Assembly: GCF_016808335.1 (NCBI RefSeq)
Contig: NC_053138.1
Coordinates: forward strand, 13,819,900 to 13,883,899
Length of the DNA: 64,000 nt
Source of the DNA: Panicum virgatum
Lineage: Eukaryota > Streptophyta > Magnoliopsida > Poales > Poaceae
Direction: 5' to 3'
In this document: positions 49,231 through 60,851 of the stretch, piece after piece
Position numbering within the stretch: position 1 is the stretch's first letter
How the letters are laid out: every line of letters starts with the position of its first letter
Notes under the pieces: model-generated
What the model was told of the DNA's origin: nothing
What the model saw: only the letters and a program-made list of their open reading frames with translations
Database searches by the model: none
Made by a program: the position numbers and the translations under genes

Positions 49231-52200
49231 ATGGCATCGGAGGACGTGGTGGGGAAGAGCAGGGGCGACACGGCCGTCACCACCATCGTCAACCTGGCGG
49301 AGGAGGCCAAGCTCGCGCGCGAGGGGGTCAAGGGGCCGGGGCACCAGGTCCTCACCATCTGCAAGTCGCTCGTCGCCGGCGGCGTCGCGGGGGGAGTGTG
49401 AGTTTCTTCATTCCTTCCCCCGCTCTGGTTGTCTTCCGTGCATCACTTCTGTCTCGTCGTCCTCCCGGGTTTGGATTTGCCCTCACGTGTGCCATTCAGT
49501 GGGTCTAGGTGTCTCCCTGATCGGATTCGTTTTTTTTTTCTAGGTTTTTTTTTCGTTAGGTTAGTGTTTGATCCGTGTATGTGGCTAGGTTTAGGGAATT
49601 CAAGATTTCCATGTAGCTTGGCTAAGACATGTGTGCGTGATTGGCGTGGCTTCAACTTGATGCGTTATCGTAAATCGTTGTTGCGGCACGTGTGATCTAT
49701 AATCTATGTTGATTCGCGCGGGGCTTAAACCCTACACGCGAGTACGCGACACTCAGATCTCGTTTCGTTGACTAGTCAGGTGGTATGATTCGCTGAGATA
49801 CCACGCGGGGGAAAACACATTTGCTATCCGTATCAGGCCATGGAGTAGTCTGGTTCTCCCATTTTAATTTCATAGTGTTACGGTCCATTTTTCTCTACGA
49901 TCCAGTCCATCAGTTGTTTGTTGATTGATCTACCACTAATTGTCCAGTCTCCTGACAGGTTCTGCTATTATTTTAAATAAACCATTTGCTTATACCGTTA
50001 TACGTGTTCTGGCCAATTTGCCATAATGGTGGACCAAATAATGTTGGCTTAACCTTAAATTCAGTGTTTGTCACTTGTGCATTTTGTTCCTTTTCATTGC
50101 CATTAAATTGCTAATGATACTTCGTGTTATGCACAGAGTTTGCCTAATTGGAGTCGGATATGCTTTTATGAAACCATTATTAAACCTTATTACTAGATGT
50201 ACTGGGATGTCTGTTTGGTTTGGTCAGTAGTTAATGAATCCACCGGAAAAGGAACGATTCACCTGCATCACAATTTTCCTGTTGATGTCTGTATCCAATC
50301 ACTTTACATTTTTTTTTGGAATTAGTTTTAATGCATTTAGCGTTTTTTAATATTGTGGTTTTTCATTTTCACCTACCCATCTGCCATCATTGTTATCATC
50401 TGCATCTTGATTATTGAAGGCCCACCACTGTTTAGTTTATGTGATATGTAGTTGGTTGGTAGAAGACTATGTTGACTTGATCTTGTCTTCCTTTGTTAGA
50501 ATTAGTTAAATTATGTTGATAGTCAGCTGAAGTCAGAGCTTAAACTGTTTTGCTATTTTATTGTTTGTCTATCTTTTTCGAACACTGCATGCTCAAGCAC
50601 ACATGTACAACAACAACATAGCTTTTTTTTCCCAAGCAAGTTGGGGTATGCTAGAGATGAAACCCGAAAGAAATAAGTTCAAGGTTCAGGCACATTGATA
50701 GCTAGTCTCCAAGCGCTCCTATCCAAAGCTATCTCTTTAGAGATATTCCAATCCTTAAGGTCTCTCTTAACCGACTCATCCCACGTCAGTTTAGGTCTAC
50801 CTCTACCCCTCTTTACATTATCGTCCCGCTCAAGAACCCCATTACGCACCGGCGTCTCAGGAGGCCTTCGTTGGACATGTCCAAACCATCTCAGCCGATG
50901 CTGGGTAAGTTTCTCCTCAATTGGTGCCACTCCGACCCTATCCCGAATAACTTCGTTCCGGACTCTATCCCTCCTTGTGTGCCCGCAAAACCACCGCAAC
51001 ATCCGCATCTCTGCTACACTCAATTGCTGGACATGTCGCCTTTTTGTAGGCCAACATTCAGCACCGTATAGCATCGCCGGACGAATTGTTATCCTATAGA
51101 ATTTGCCTTTTAGCTTTTGTGGCACCCTCTTGTCACAAAGGATGCCAGAAGCTTGCCGCCATTTCAACCAGCCAGCTGAAATTCTATGCCTAACATCTTC
51201 ATCAATGTCGCCATCCTTTTGTAGCACCGATCCTAAATACCGAAAAGTATCCTTCTGGACCACCACTTGTCCATCTAGACTAACGTCTCCCCCCTCATGC
51301 CTAGTCGCGCTGAAATCGCACATCATGTACTCGGTCTTGGTCCTACTAAGTCTAAACCCTTTCGACTCTAACGTGCGTCTCCACAGCTCTAACTTCCTAT
51401 TAACCCCTGCCCTACTCTCATCAACTAGCACCACATCATCAGCAAAGAGCATACACCAAGGGATCTCACCTTGTATACTCCTTGTGACCTCATCCATCAC
51501 TAAAGCAAATAAATAAGGGCTCAATGCTGACCCCTGGTGTAGGCCTATGTTAATAGGAAAGTCAGTGGTGTTGCCATCACATGTCCGGACAAACGTCGTC
51601 GCATCCTTGTACATATCCTTAATGAGGGTAATGTACTTAGTTGGGACTTTGTGCTTCTCCAAGGCCCACCACATGACATTTCTCGGTACTTTGTCATATG
51701 ACTTCTCAAGGTCAATGAAGACCATGTGCAAGTCCTTCTTCTGTTCCCTATATCTCTCCATCAATTGTCGTATTAAGAAAAACGCCTCCATGGTTGACCT
51801 TCCAGGCATGAACCCAAATTGATTTTGGGTCACACTTGTCACTCTTCTTAAGCGATGCTCGATAACCCTCTCCCAAAGCTTCATCGTATGGCTCATCAGC
51901 TTAATCCCACGGTAGTTAGTACAACTTTGAACATCACCCTTGTTTTTGAATATAGTTACTAATATACTTCTCCTCCATTCTTCCGGCATCTTGTTTGACC
52001 GAAAAATGAGATTAAAAAGCTTAGTTAACCATACTATTGCTCTATCTCCTAGTCATCTCCACACCTCAATGGGGATACCATCAGGGCCCATCGATTTACC
52101 TCTCTTCATCCTCTTCAAAGCCTCCCCGATCTCTACCTCCTGAATTCTCATCACAAAACGTCTGTTAGTATCGTCAAAAGAGTCATCTAACTCAAGGGTA

Positions 52201-55200
52201 GGGCCCTCACTCTCCCCATTAAACAACTTGTCAAAGTACTCTCTCCATCTATCCATGATCTCCTCATCCTTCACTAGCAGTCGATCTGTCCCATCCTTAA
52301 TGCATTTGATTTGGTTGATGTCCCTTGTCTTCCGCTCGCGGATCCTAGCTATCCTATAAATGTCCTTCTCCCCTTCTTTCGTGCCTAGCCGCTGATACAG
52401 GTCATCATACGCCTTACCCTTTGCTACATTCACAGCTCGCTTTGCAACCCTCTTCGCTAATTTATAGCCCTCGATGTTGGCTGCACTCTTGTCAAGGTGG
52501 AGGCGCTTGAAACACTCTCTCTTCTCCTTAATAGCCCTTTACACCTCGTCATTCCACCACCAGGTGTCTTTCCCCTCCTGTTTGCCTCCCCTACTCACGC
52601 CAAACACCTCTGAGGCCACCTTCCGAACACATGTTGCCATCTTTAGCCACATGTCATCTGCGTCTTCTTCTTCCCAAGGCCCCTCACCTAGCATCCTTTC
52701 CTTAAACGCTTGTGCCGCTTCCCCTCTAAGCTTCCACCACTTTGTTCTCGCAATCCTGGCACGTTTGTCCCGGTGGACACGTACCCGAAGACGAAAGTCC
52801 GCCACCACAAGCTTGTGTTGAGGGACAACACACTCCCCAGGTATCACCTTACAATCTAAGCAATCACGTCTATCCTCCCTCCTAGTAAGGATAAAGTCGA
52901 TCTGGCTCGAGTGTTGTCCACTACGAAACGTCACAAGATGGGATTCCCTCTTCTTAAACACGGTATTCGCTATCAACAAGTCGTAGGCTAACGCGAAGTT
53001 CAACACATCCTCCCCCTCTTGACTCCTGCTACCATACCCAAAACCCCCGTGCACTCGCTCGAACCCTACATTAGTCGCACCCACATGGCCGTTGAGATCT
53101 CCTCCTATAAAGAGTTTCTCGCTGGTAGGCACAGTACTAACCATGCTATCTAGATCTTCCCAGAACTGCATCTTGGTGCTCTCACTAAGACCTACCTGAG
53201 GGGCATAAGCACTGATCACATTCAAAACCGAATCTCCAACTACCAACCGGATTAGGATAATCCGGTCGCCTTGCCTTCTAACCTCTACGACTCCATCCTT
53301 AAGGCTCCTATCAATCAAGATGCCTACACTATTCCTACCCGGAGTTGCTCCCGTGTACCAAAGCTTGAAGCCAGTATCCTCGACCTCCTTCGTCTTCTGG
53401 CCCTTCCATTTAGTCTCCTGAACGCATAGAATATTTACACGCCTCCTAATTGCTACATCAACTAGCTCTCGCAACTTACCCGTTAGGGACCCTACGTTCC
53501 AGCTACCTATACGAATCCTAATTGGCTCGGCTAGCTTCCTTACCCTTCGCACCCGTCGAGGGAAGTGCGAAGACCCTTGCTCATTTTTTCACTACACCCG
53601 GGCGTAGATGTAGCGCGCCATTCAGGTGACGACCCGACCCTTGCTCACTTATCATCGTACCCAGGTCATGATACGACGCGCCCTTGGGGGGATGGCGACC
53701 CGGCCCTTGCCCATTTATCACCACACCCGGGTTCCGATGTAGCGCGTCGCTAAGAGGGTTACGCCCCAACGAGTTTCTTGTGGGTTTCAAATCCATTAGA
53801 GTGGCTATTTTTATGCTGGTTTGCCAAAACCTAACGCAACCCTCCTCCTTTATCCGGGCTTGGGACCGGCTATGCTGAGACGACTCAAGAGAGAGAGTCT
53901 TCCAGTCAGCATAGGCGGAGTTGCTCAAGCACACATGTAAATTATGAATATCTTAAGGATATATAGATGAAATAATCCTTTGCTATTCATTGAGCTACAT
54001 TTTATCTTGCACATCAGACAAGGCTATTTTCCTGGGTCAATTATTAGTATCTATGTGTGCTCTAATTACTTCATTTGCATTCTACACAGGTCACGCACTG
54101 CTGTTGCTCCGCTTGAACGATTGAAAATCTTGCTCCAGGTGAATTTTTTGTGCCGAATTTTTAGTGTCATGAATACTTAATAATGTGGTTAATTGATTTT
54201 CCTGTAAGTGTCAAAATCAACAGTATATGGTTAATTGAGCACTGCTATATGTATCGACTGTTTTGTACCTTTTGGAATTGAAGAGATTAAAAACTTGGGT
54301 TTTAAGGAAGTTGTATGAATCGGTTGTTCAGGAAATAATTTTATTTTTGCTAGATGGTTTGGACATGTCCAACGAAAGCCTCCTGAGGCGCCGGTGCGTA
54401 ATGGGATCCTTGAGCTAGTCGATAATGTAAAGAGGGGTAGAGGTAGACCTAAACTGACGTGGGATGAGTCGGTTAAGAGAGACCTTAAGGATTGGAACAT
54501 CTCTAAAGAGATAGCTTTGGATAGGAGCGCTTGGAGACTAGCTATCAATGTGCCTGAACCTTGAACTTATTTCTTTCGGGTTTCATCTCTAGCCTACCCC
54601 AACTTGCTTGGGAAAAAAGGCTATGTTGTTGTTGTTGTTGTTAGTGATTCTTTTAATACTAGCACAAATGGAGACAAGATGCAAACTGAATCTTGGCCAT
54701 TTAATTTATCTAATTTGCTCTATCTGTTACAATGCAAGATCTGTCTTTATTTTTATTAACACAAGTAAATTAGCTTTGGGAGCTCATAGAAGTTGCTGCT
54801 GTTGTGAAAAGTGAAGCATTGTGATTTATGAGACTCGATGTTAAGTTTAAGAGGTTGCACCTATTGCTTGACCCTAGTTCCACAGTTGCTATAGTTAACA
54901 CTGTTTATGCAGTATGAATGGAAATTGTGTCCAGCTTGCATGGATTTGATCTCTCGCTTAAACTTTCAGGTTCAAAATCCACACAGTATCAAGTACAATG
55001 GTACAATTCAAGGTCTCAAGTATATATGGAGAACTGAGGGCCTCCGTGGACTTTTCAAGGGCAATGGTACCAATTGTGCAAGGATTGTTCCAAATTCTGC
55101 TGTGAAGTTTTTTAGCTACGAGCAGGCATCAAAGTATGTACCTCTTCTTTTTTAACTCCTGACCTAAATTGTCCTGTTCTTGTGCCACCTACCTACTTTT

Positions 55201-57312
55201 TGTAATTTTCAGACCTTCTCTCTGGTGCATGATCACTGTTTTGTCCTGAAATTGGTTAGAAGATTTATTTTTTACTCATCATTCATATGTTAGTAAAGCA
55301 GTAATTAATTGGTGTTGCCTTTCTCTATTTATTTTTACAGGGGAATTTTGTGGGCTTACCGCCAACAGACTGGGGATGGTATGCCTTTGTGCTCTTATCT
55401 AAATGCTCAATTTAGTTTTCGTGCATGCTCATTTATTTTCAAGTAAGGATTTGTCATCATGTGTACCCAGTGACAGCTATATTGGCTTTCCTGTTTTGTT
55501 TTAAAAATTGGAGGGGATCTCAACCTAGAAAAAAAAAAGCTGATGCATCTGCTTATGGTCTTTTTTTAGGTTGTAGGGGTTTTACCCTGAGAATGACTAC
55601 TGCCACTTTAATATCTATTTATAGAATTTATCATAACAATCTAGGAAACTTATTTTTGGTCAGCTGTGAGCTCCAGTTATTAGATATAGATATTCCTGTT
55701 TCATAGAAGTTTGGTTTTGCCCATTCCTTCCCGTCGCTGTTTGTGTCTGCAAATGTGTTGCAAGTGTCTAGCAAATTTCACCTTATAAGTTATAATAACC
55801 TTAAATTTGACTTTTCTTGGTTGGCTAACTGTGTCACCCTTGCAATGGCTAAGGCTGAAAAATACTGTGTAGCATAGTTTCTCGCCAACTTTAGCCCAAA
55901 GGTGTGTCATGCTCTTGCCCTCATGCTCTTTCTTAGGCTAGTTGTCAAATAAGATTCAGTGAACCTAACATTTTTCCAGTATTGGATATATACTGGGGAA
56001 ACTGGTAGAAGACTAGCATGTCTGTGGGCACTGGCACAGTGCCAGTGCTCTCGAGTCTTGACCATGTCTTTTGGTAGTTTGCTGTCTACATGCAGTATGC
56101 ATCCATGAGGTGCCCAAAATATGGCATTGAATTTTCAGTTATGTGAGACGGTGGTACCATTTGCTGCTCCCTGAGACACAACGTACTTACTTTTCATGTT
56201 GACGTATACAGATTACACAGTTCACAAGTTTCTGCTCAGAAGCTGTTACTATTCGCAAAATGCATTGCCTTTTTGGCGCAAAGTTATTTCTTACTTGCAT
56301 GAACTCAAATTAAATTAATGGTTGCTTTTTTTAACTTTGTTGTCATGTGACGTTGATAGAAGTTTATTTGTTGCACAGAGGATGCTCAGCTTTCTCCACT
56401 ATTACGCCTTGGAGCTGGAGCCTGTGCTGGTATCATAGCCATGTCTGCTACTTACCCGATGGATATGGTTAGGGGTAGAATCACCGTTCAGGTACTGCAT
56501 GGTTTTTATTGCTACTTTGAACTTCCTACTATATTTCATTTGCTATTTTGCTGACTGTGACCACACATCTGCAGACAGACAAGTCTCCCTACCAGTACCG
56601 TGGTATGTTTCATGCACTGGGCACAGTTTACCGCGAGGAAGGCTTTCGTGCTTTGTACAGAGGGTGGCTTCCATCTGTAATCGGAGTTGTAGGTTACTTG
56701 AAACTGTGTTACCCTTTACTTTTCGCATTCATTGCTGTGTACTTACCACTTTATGCTTTGTCATATTCATGAAGGTTCCGTATGTTGGCCTCAACTTTGC
56801 TGTTTACGAGTCTCTCAAGGACTGGCTGCTCCAGACAAATCCTTTTGGGCTTGCAAATGATAACGAGCTGCATGTAGTTACAAGGCTTGGGTGTGGAGCT
56901 GTGGCTGGAACTATTGGCCAGACTGTTGCGTACCCTCTTGATGTCATCAGAAGAAGAATGCAGATGGTCGGCTGGAGCCATGCTGACTCTATTGTTACTG
57001 GACAAAGCAAAGAAGCACTCCAGTACAATGGTATGATTGATGCATTTAGGAAAACTGTTCGTCATGAAGGTGTAGGTGCTCTGTACAAGGGTCTTGTGCC
57101 AAATTCAGTGAAGGTAAATCTTTCAAATGTACACTTCAAATTTCTATATGCTTTCAAATTTTGCATGATGTTTGACAACTCTGAGGACTGCTGTTACTAA
57201 TATTCAATCCTTGTTTGGTCATTTTCAGGTGGTGCCCTCGATTGCCATTGCATTTGTCACTTACGAGGTTGTGAAGGATGTGCTAGGAGTAGAGATGAGG
57301 ATATCAGACTGA
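49231..57312 (+). CDS. ADNT1: Mitochondrial adenine nucleotide carrier ADNT1
   Basis: Eight exons: 49231-49397, 54090-54138, 54970-55133, 55341-55378, 56379-56491, 56575-56688, 56775-57113 and 57229-57312. They give 355 aa with every phase consistent. The product follows Arabidopsis ADNT1 from start (MASEDV) to end (VLGVE.RISD). ADNT1 sits in the inner mitochondrial membrane and exchanges cytosolic AMP for matrix ATP or ADP. The three carrier-repeat signatures Px[DE]xx[KR] are intact: PLERLK (63-68), PMDMVR (166-171) and PLDVIR (269-274). There is no EF-hand N-terminus, so it is not the Ca-dependent ATP-Mg/Pi type. Intron 1 is 4.7 kb because of a LINE, and intron 2 holds an inverted copy of its 3' end. 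The first signature lies in the 49-nt exon 2 between them. Confidence 0.95.
50590..50607. repeat. Left target site duplication of the RTE LINE
   Basis: TGCTCAAGCACACATGTA is repeated exactly at 53922-53939 on the other side of the LINE. Confidence 0.92.
50608..53921 (-). mobile_element. Full-length RTE-clade LINE in ADNT1 intron 1
   Basis: The 3.3-kb non-LTR element lies in the minus orientation between perfect 18-bp target duplications (50590-50607 and 53922-53939). Its 3' end is a short CAA/TTG repeat rather than poly-A, as in RTE elements. One open frame carries an AP-type endonuclease followed by a reverse transcriptase, with no separate ORF1. The truncated copy at 54352-54642 shares its 3' end. 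Confidence 0.92.
50679..53552 (-). pseudogene. RTE endonuclease-reverse transcriptase with two nonsense codons
   Basis: About 958 codons stay in one frame but are cut by TAA (52541-52539) and TGA (52055-52053). The first part is an APE-type endonuclease ([35 protein letters not shown] and a late HKLVVADF). The last part is a reverse transcriptase with the FADD catalytic box, [19 protein letters not shown], and a C-terminal segment rich in basic residues ([25 protein letters not shown]). The true start is unsure; the earliest in-frame codon I can defend is the GTG at 53552. With two stops the copy is inactive. Confidence 0.9.
53922..53939. repeat. Right target site duplication of the RTE LINE
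   Basis: It is an exact copy of 50590-50607. The sequence across the empty site would read ...CTGCATGCTCAAGC followed by ACACATGTAAATTATG. Confidence 0.92.
54352..54642 (+). mobile_element. 5'-truncated RTE LINE copy in ADNT1 intron 2
   Basis: It begins inside the RT C-terminus (GATGGTTTGGACATGTCC) and runs through the 3' UTR to a (GTT)n tail. By eye it is about 96% identical, in reverse orientation, to 50608-50900 of the full-length element. 5' truncation is the usual fate of LINE copies. No clear target duplication was found. Confidence 0.88.
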
Positions 57313-58120
57313 GGGGATTGGATTAGCGCTGGGTGTTATCGACTGCTATTTTTGTAGGTGTTGGAGTTCTGTTTTTGTAGGCAGGGCGGGTAGAAGGATA
57401 TGACTGCGGCTCCATTCAGCATCAGGCCCTCTCAGCCCATGTTGATATATCCTGCTACTGGCTTCAGGTCCTAAATTGTTGCTAGATCGTGGAAAATTAA
57501 TAAGTTGGCTGTAAAGCTTTGAAGCATTTGCCTAACTCATAAAAAGTTTATTCCTTGTTGATGTATCGAGATTGAACTTAAAAGCGGTATTGCTTGCTGC
57601 TAATAGTTGATTCTAATGATTTTCCTTTGCCTCCGTAGTGTTTTATGTGGTTGCCGATGACAGTTGTGATAATCCTCGTGACAATTCACTCGGTTTCTTT
57701 TTTCTGGTGACAGCATTCCGCTTGCTTTACCGTACTTGTCAGTGTGATAATCCTAGTGACAATCCTCGTTACTGTGTTTACTGGTTTGATCGTCTGTTTA
57801 ATTTCTGAACGTGATCCGAGAAATGCCGCAGTAAACGTTAGCGTTGATTTCTATGCAAACGTGTTGACAAAATCATGGGTCTATTGGACAAAAATGTCAT
57901 CGAAATACAACAGCGCCGATCCTGCATTCTTATTGCTTATGCTAGTTCGGAGTCTGAAGCGTGACCCCCGCCGGAACCAGGAACGCGCCGCCGGCTGGAC
58001 GGTACCACGGCAGAATTCAGATTGCCGTCGGATTTGATCCTCTGCGTTCGCCTGATGACCTGCGGCTGCCTAACCACACCCATCGACTTGGACTTCTGCG
58101 GCGTCCCTGCAACGCCATTC
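57313..58120. other. Convergent 3' region between ADNT1 and the MLKL gene
   Basis: These 808 bp contain the 3' UTRs of both genes. TGTGATAATCCT...GTGACAAT occurs twice near 57665-57770. No other feature is visible. Confidence 0.5.
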
Positions 58121-60157
58121 TCATACATAGCAAATAGCATCATCGTACAAACCAGCAGCACCGGACATGGAGCTGGAGCTCTCAACGACGACAGGAGCAA
58201 CATGGACAGAGAGCTTGCCTGCTAGCCTGGAGGTGTTCTTGCGATCCACCTTCCTCGGCGACGCCCTGCTGCTGCTCCGGTCTGACAGAGACCGCGCCGT
58301 GCTGCGGCTCGACATGGACATCGCTTCCGTGTCCGACAGCACCGCGCCGAGGCTGCTGCCGTTCTCGTCCCCGCACAGCGAGTTGCCGTCGCTGCTGGAG
58401 TCGGAGGCCTTGTCCCTGCCGATGTGCAGGATCGCCGCCCTGGTCCTCTCCTTCTCCACGACCCTGTACGCGAACATCTGGAACGGCACGTCGGAGACGC
58501 GCGGCGCCGCGTTCCCGGCCTGCCACGCCGGGAACCTCCGCAGCAGGTTCGCCTCGATGTCCAGGTAGTCCACCGGCGGCACGGGCGGCGGCGCGTCGGG
58601 CTGCGCCTGCGGGTCCGCCGGGTTCAGGACCAGGAACCGCTTCACGTAGCGGAGGACGCGGCAGATGGACGCGAACGCCGGCCGCTGCGCCGGGTCGCCG
58701 TGCCAGCACCGCTTGGTGAGGTTGGTCAGGTACTTGGGCGCCTGGAACGGGAACAGCGGCCGCTCGCCGGCGCGGATGTTCTTGCTCATGTGCTCGCCCT
58801 GCAGGTGGTTGTCCTCGAACGGGATCTTGCCGGTCAGGAGCTCGAAGCAGATCATGGCGAAGCTGTACACGTCCGCCTTCTCGCTGCACTTGGCGGCCTC
58901 CTGCTCCAGCACCTCCGGCGCGTACCAGATGCAGGGATTGGCGGCGGCGGCGGCGTTGTTGGCGTTTGCATTGGCCAGCGCTCTCGGGCTCGGCCTGGGG
59001 CTGGCCACGGTCACCGTGGATGGCCCGAACCCGGCGACCTTGACGTGCAGGTGCGCGTCGGCGTGCCGCGTCTTGATGAGAACGTTGGACGGGTTGAGGT
59101 CCCCGTGGTAGATCTTCTTGGAGTGGAGGTACTCCATGCCGCGCGCGATCTGCAGCATGGCGTCGACGACGACCACGAGCGGGAACGGTATCCGACGCTT
59201 GGCGCTGTTCACCTCCTTGATGTGGGAGGCCAGGTCCTTGGTCATGAGCTCATCCATGAGGAGGAAGAACTCCCTCTTGTCCTCGTCGTGGAAGCAGTAC
59301 CGGCAGTGCGCCACGTTCGGGTGCGCCACCAAGGTGAGCAGCGCGACCTCGGCGCCCACGGCGTCGGCGTCGGCGCCGACGAAGTGCTTCACCGCGAAGG
59401 TCTCCCCCATCCACTGCACCTCCTTGAGGTTGCCCACGAGGCGCCTCCGAACGTGGAAGTCGCCGTGCAGGAGCAGGGACGCCGGGTGCACCTTCCCCCG
59501 CGGCGAGGTCAGGAGGTCGGAGAGCCGGTGCTCGTTCCGCGTCAACGGCTCCGGAGACGCCGGGCTCTTCCGTTCCTCGAGGAGCTGGGACAGGTGCCAC
59601 CTGTCCTCCTTCCACGCCGCGTCCATCCTGGCGGCGAGCTCACGCGTGGCCAGGTACCGCCCGCCGAGCCTCTGCCGGAACAGCCTGGGCTCGAGCATGT
59701 CCCTGTCGTAGTCCTTGGCGAGCAGCAGCCGCCGCCGGGCGAGCTCGTCCGGATCCGACCCGGTCGCCTCCGAGACGGCCTCGACGGCCTCGATCACGAC
59801 GGCGACGCTCCAGAGCAGGCTGTGCAGGTGCTGCTCGACGCAGTCGGCGCCGTGCGTGAGCGCGGCGGCGCGCGCCCACCAGCTGTCGCGCGGCTCGAGG
59901 CAGTGGCGGACGTAGGCCTCGGCGTCGCGGACGGCGCGGTGGAGCTCCCGCAGCGGGCCCTCCAGCGGCTTCCACTTGACCAGGCGCTCGTGGAAGCGGA
60001 GGTAGGCGCGCACCTCGGCGGCGACGGCGGCGAAGGCGAGCGCGCAGGCGTCGGCGAGGAGGCAGCACTGGCGCGGGTTGATCCGGAGGTCGTCGGCGAA
60101 GGCCATGAGCGCGTTGACGCTGCCGAGGGCCTCGCCCACCTGGCGGAGCTGCTCCAT
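58121..60157 (-). CDS. Plant MLKL-type pseudokinase (DUF1221 + kinase-like domain)
   Basis: One uninterrupted exon of 678 codons starts at the ATG at 60157-60155. Residues 1-200 are mostly helical and match DUF1221, the N-terminal four-helix region of plant mixed-lineage-kinase-domain-like proteins. Residues 220-510 form a protein kinase fold that keeps the ATP-site lysine (K257 in FAVKHF) and APE (413-415). However, HRD is HGD (351-353) and DFG is GFG (376-378), so the metal-binding aspartate is gone. The tail is Ser/Arg-rich (SMSSRSTARSLSDRSSSRAS). Arabidopsis MLKLs act in immunity and associate with microtubules. By analogy this is a non-catalytic signalling or scaffold protein. Very high GC, including at third positions, is typical of grass single-exon genes. 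A paralogue rather than a strict orthologue of a given Arabidopsis MLKL is possible. Confidence 0.92.
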   Translation of the reverse strand: MEQLRQVGEALGSVNALMAFADDLRINPRQCCLLADACALAFAAVAAEVRAYLRFHERLVKWKPLEGPLRELHRAVRDAEAYVRHCLEPRDSWWARAAALTHGADCVEQHLHSLLWSVAVVIEAVEAVSEATGSDPDELARRRLLLAKDYDRDMLEPRLFRQRLGGRYLATRELAARMDAAWKEDRWHLSQLLEERKSPASPEPLTRNEHRLSDLLTSPRGKVHPASLLLHGDFHVRRRLVGNLKEVQWMGETFAVKHFVGADADAVGAEVALLTLVAHPNVAHCRYCFHDEDKREFFLLMDELMTKDLASHIKEVNSAKRRIPFPLVVVVDAMLQIARGMEYLHSKKIYHGDLNPSNVLIKTRHADAHLHVKVAGFGPSTVTVASPRPSPRALANANANNAAAAANPCIWYAPEVLEQEAAKCSEKADVYSFAMICFELLTGKIPFEDNHLQGEHMSKNIRAGERPLFPFQAPKYLTNLTKRCWHGDPAQRPAFASICRVLRYVKRFLVLNPADPQAQPDAPPPVPPVDYLDIEANLLRRFPAWQAGNAAPRVSDVPFQMFAYRVVEKERTRAAILHIGRDKASDSSSDGNSLCGDENGSSLGAVLSDTEAMSMSSRSTARSLSDRSSSRASPRKVDRKNTSRLAGKLSVHVAPVVVESSSSMSGAAGLYDDAICYV

Positions 60158-60596
60158 GGGTCGGCTCGGCGATCCTCAATCGGTGCTCATCCTCTGGGCC
60201 TCCCCCCGGTTTCGGCGCCTGGAGGGAGAGGAGGAATGGAAGGATGGTTTGCCAAGAATGGACGCGCACCCCCTCTGCTTCCTTGCAGCTCTCCTCCAAG
60301 CGTGCCTCTGCTCGTCGGGCAGCACCGCAGCATGGGCGGACCCGTCCCCTCCACTCCAACGAGACCGCGTCGCTCGCTTGGTGCCGCTCATCGCTTCCGC
60401 CATTGGCGCGCCATCCGCTGCAAACAAAATGGTGCGTACCGAGGCCCGAGAGCCCAGAAGGAGACGAAATACAATTGGGCCTTGGACCATGGAATTCCTT
60501 GAACTAGCTACAGGCGTCTCGGGCCTGCTCTCCAACTTTTTTTAGGTTTGGTTACAATCTTGTGGCCTGATAAAGAATCGAGATTGAAAAGAAGTA
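60158..60596. other. Upstream region of the MLKL gene
   Basis: GC-rich for the first 280 bp, likely the leader and promoter of the minus-strand gene. No TATA box could be fixed. Confidence 0.4.
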
Positions 60597-60849
60597 CTTC
60601 CTCCATTCTAAAAAAATGTAAATATCAGTTTTTCATAAGTCAAATAATTTCAAGTTTGATCCAATTTATACAAAATAGTATTAGCATTAATATATAATAT
60701 AAGTATCTATAGATTAATTATGTAATATATTTCTATACTACATCTAATCGGAGATACAAATATTAGTAATTTTTTTATAATTTTTGTCAAAATTCAAATT
60801 GTCTTACTCATCGGGAAACAAGATTTATATTCTTTTTGGGATGAGGGGG
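60597..60849. mobile_element. Diverged Stowaway-like MITE
   Basis: The left end reads CTTCCTCCATTCTAAAAA and the right end, reverse complemented, CCCCCTCATCCCAAAAAG. TA dinucleotides flank both ends (60595-60596 and 60850-60851). It is AT-rich inside, 253 bp, and lies about 440 bp upstream of the MLKL start codon. Confidence 0.6.
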
Positions 60850-60851
60850 TA

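Noticed and set aside
54231..54548. Minus-strand open frame over the LINE fragment in ADNT1 intron 2
   Set aside because: It is antisense to the 3' end of a truncated LINE copy and has no independent coding evidence.
58424..60502. A 692-codon open frame on the plus strand opposite the MLKL gene
   Set aside because: It mirrors the very GC-rich coding exon on the other strand, has no recognisable domain and biased low-complexity composition. The minus-strand frame has clear family motifs.
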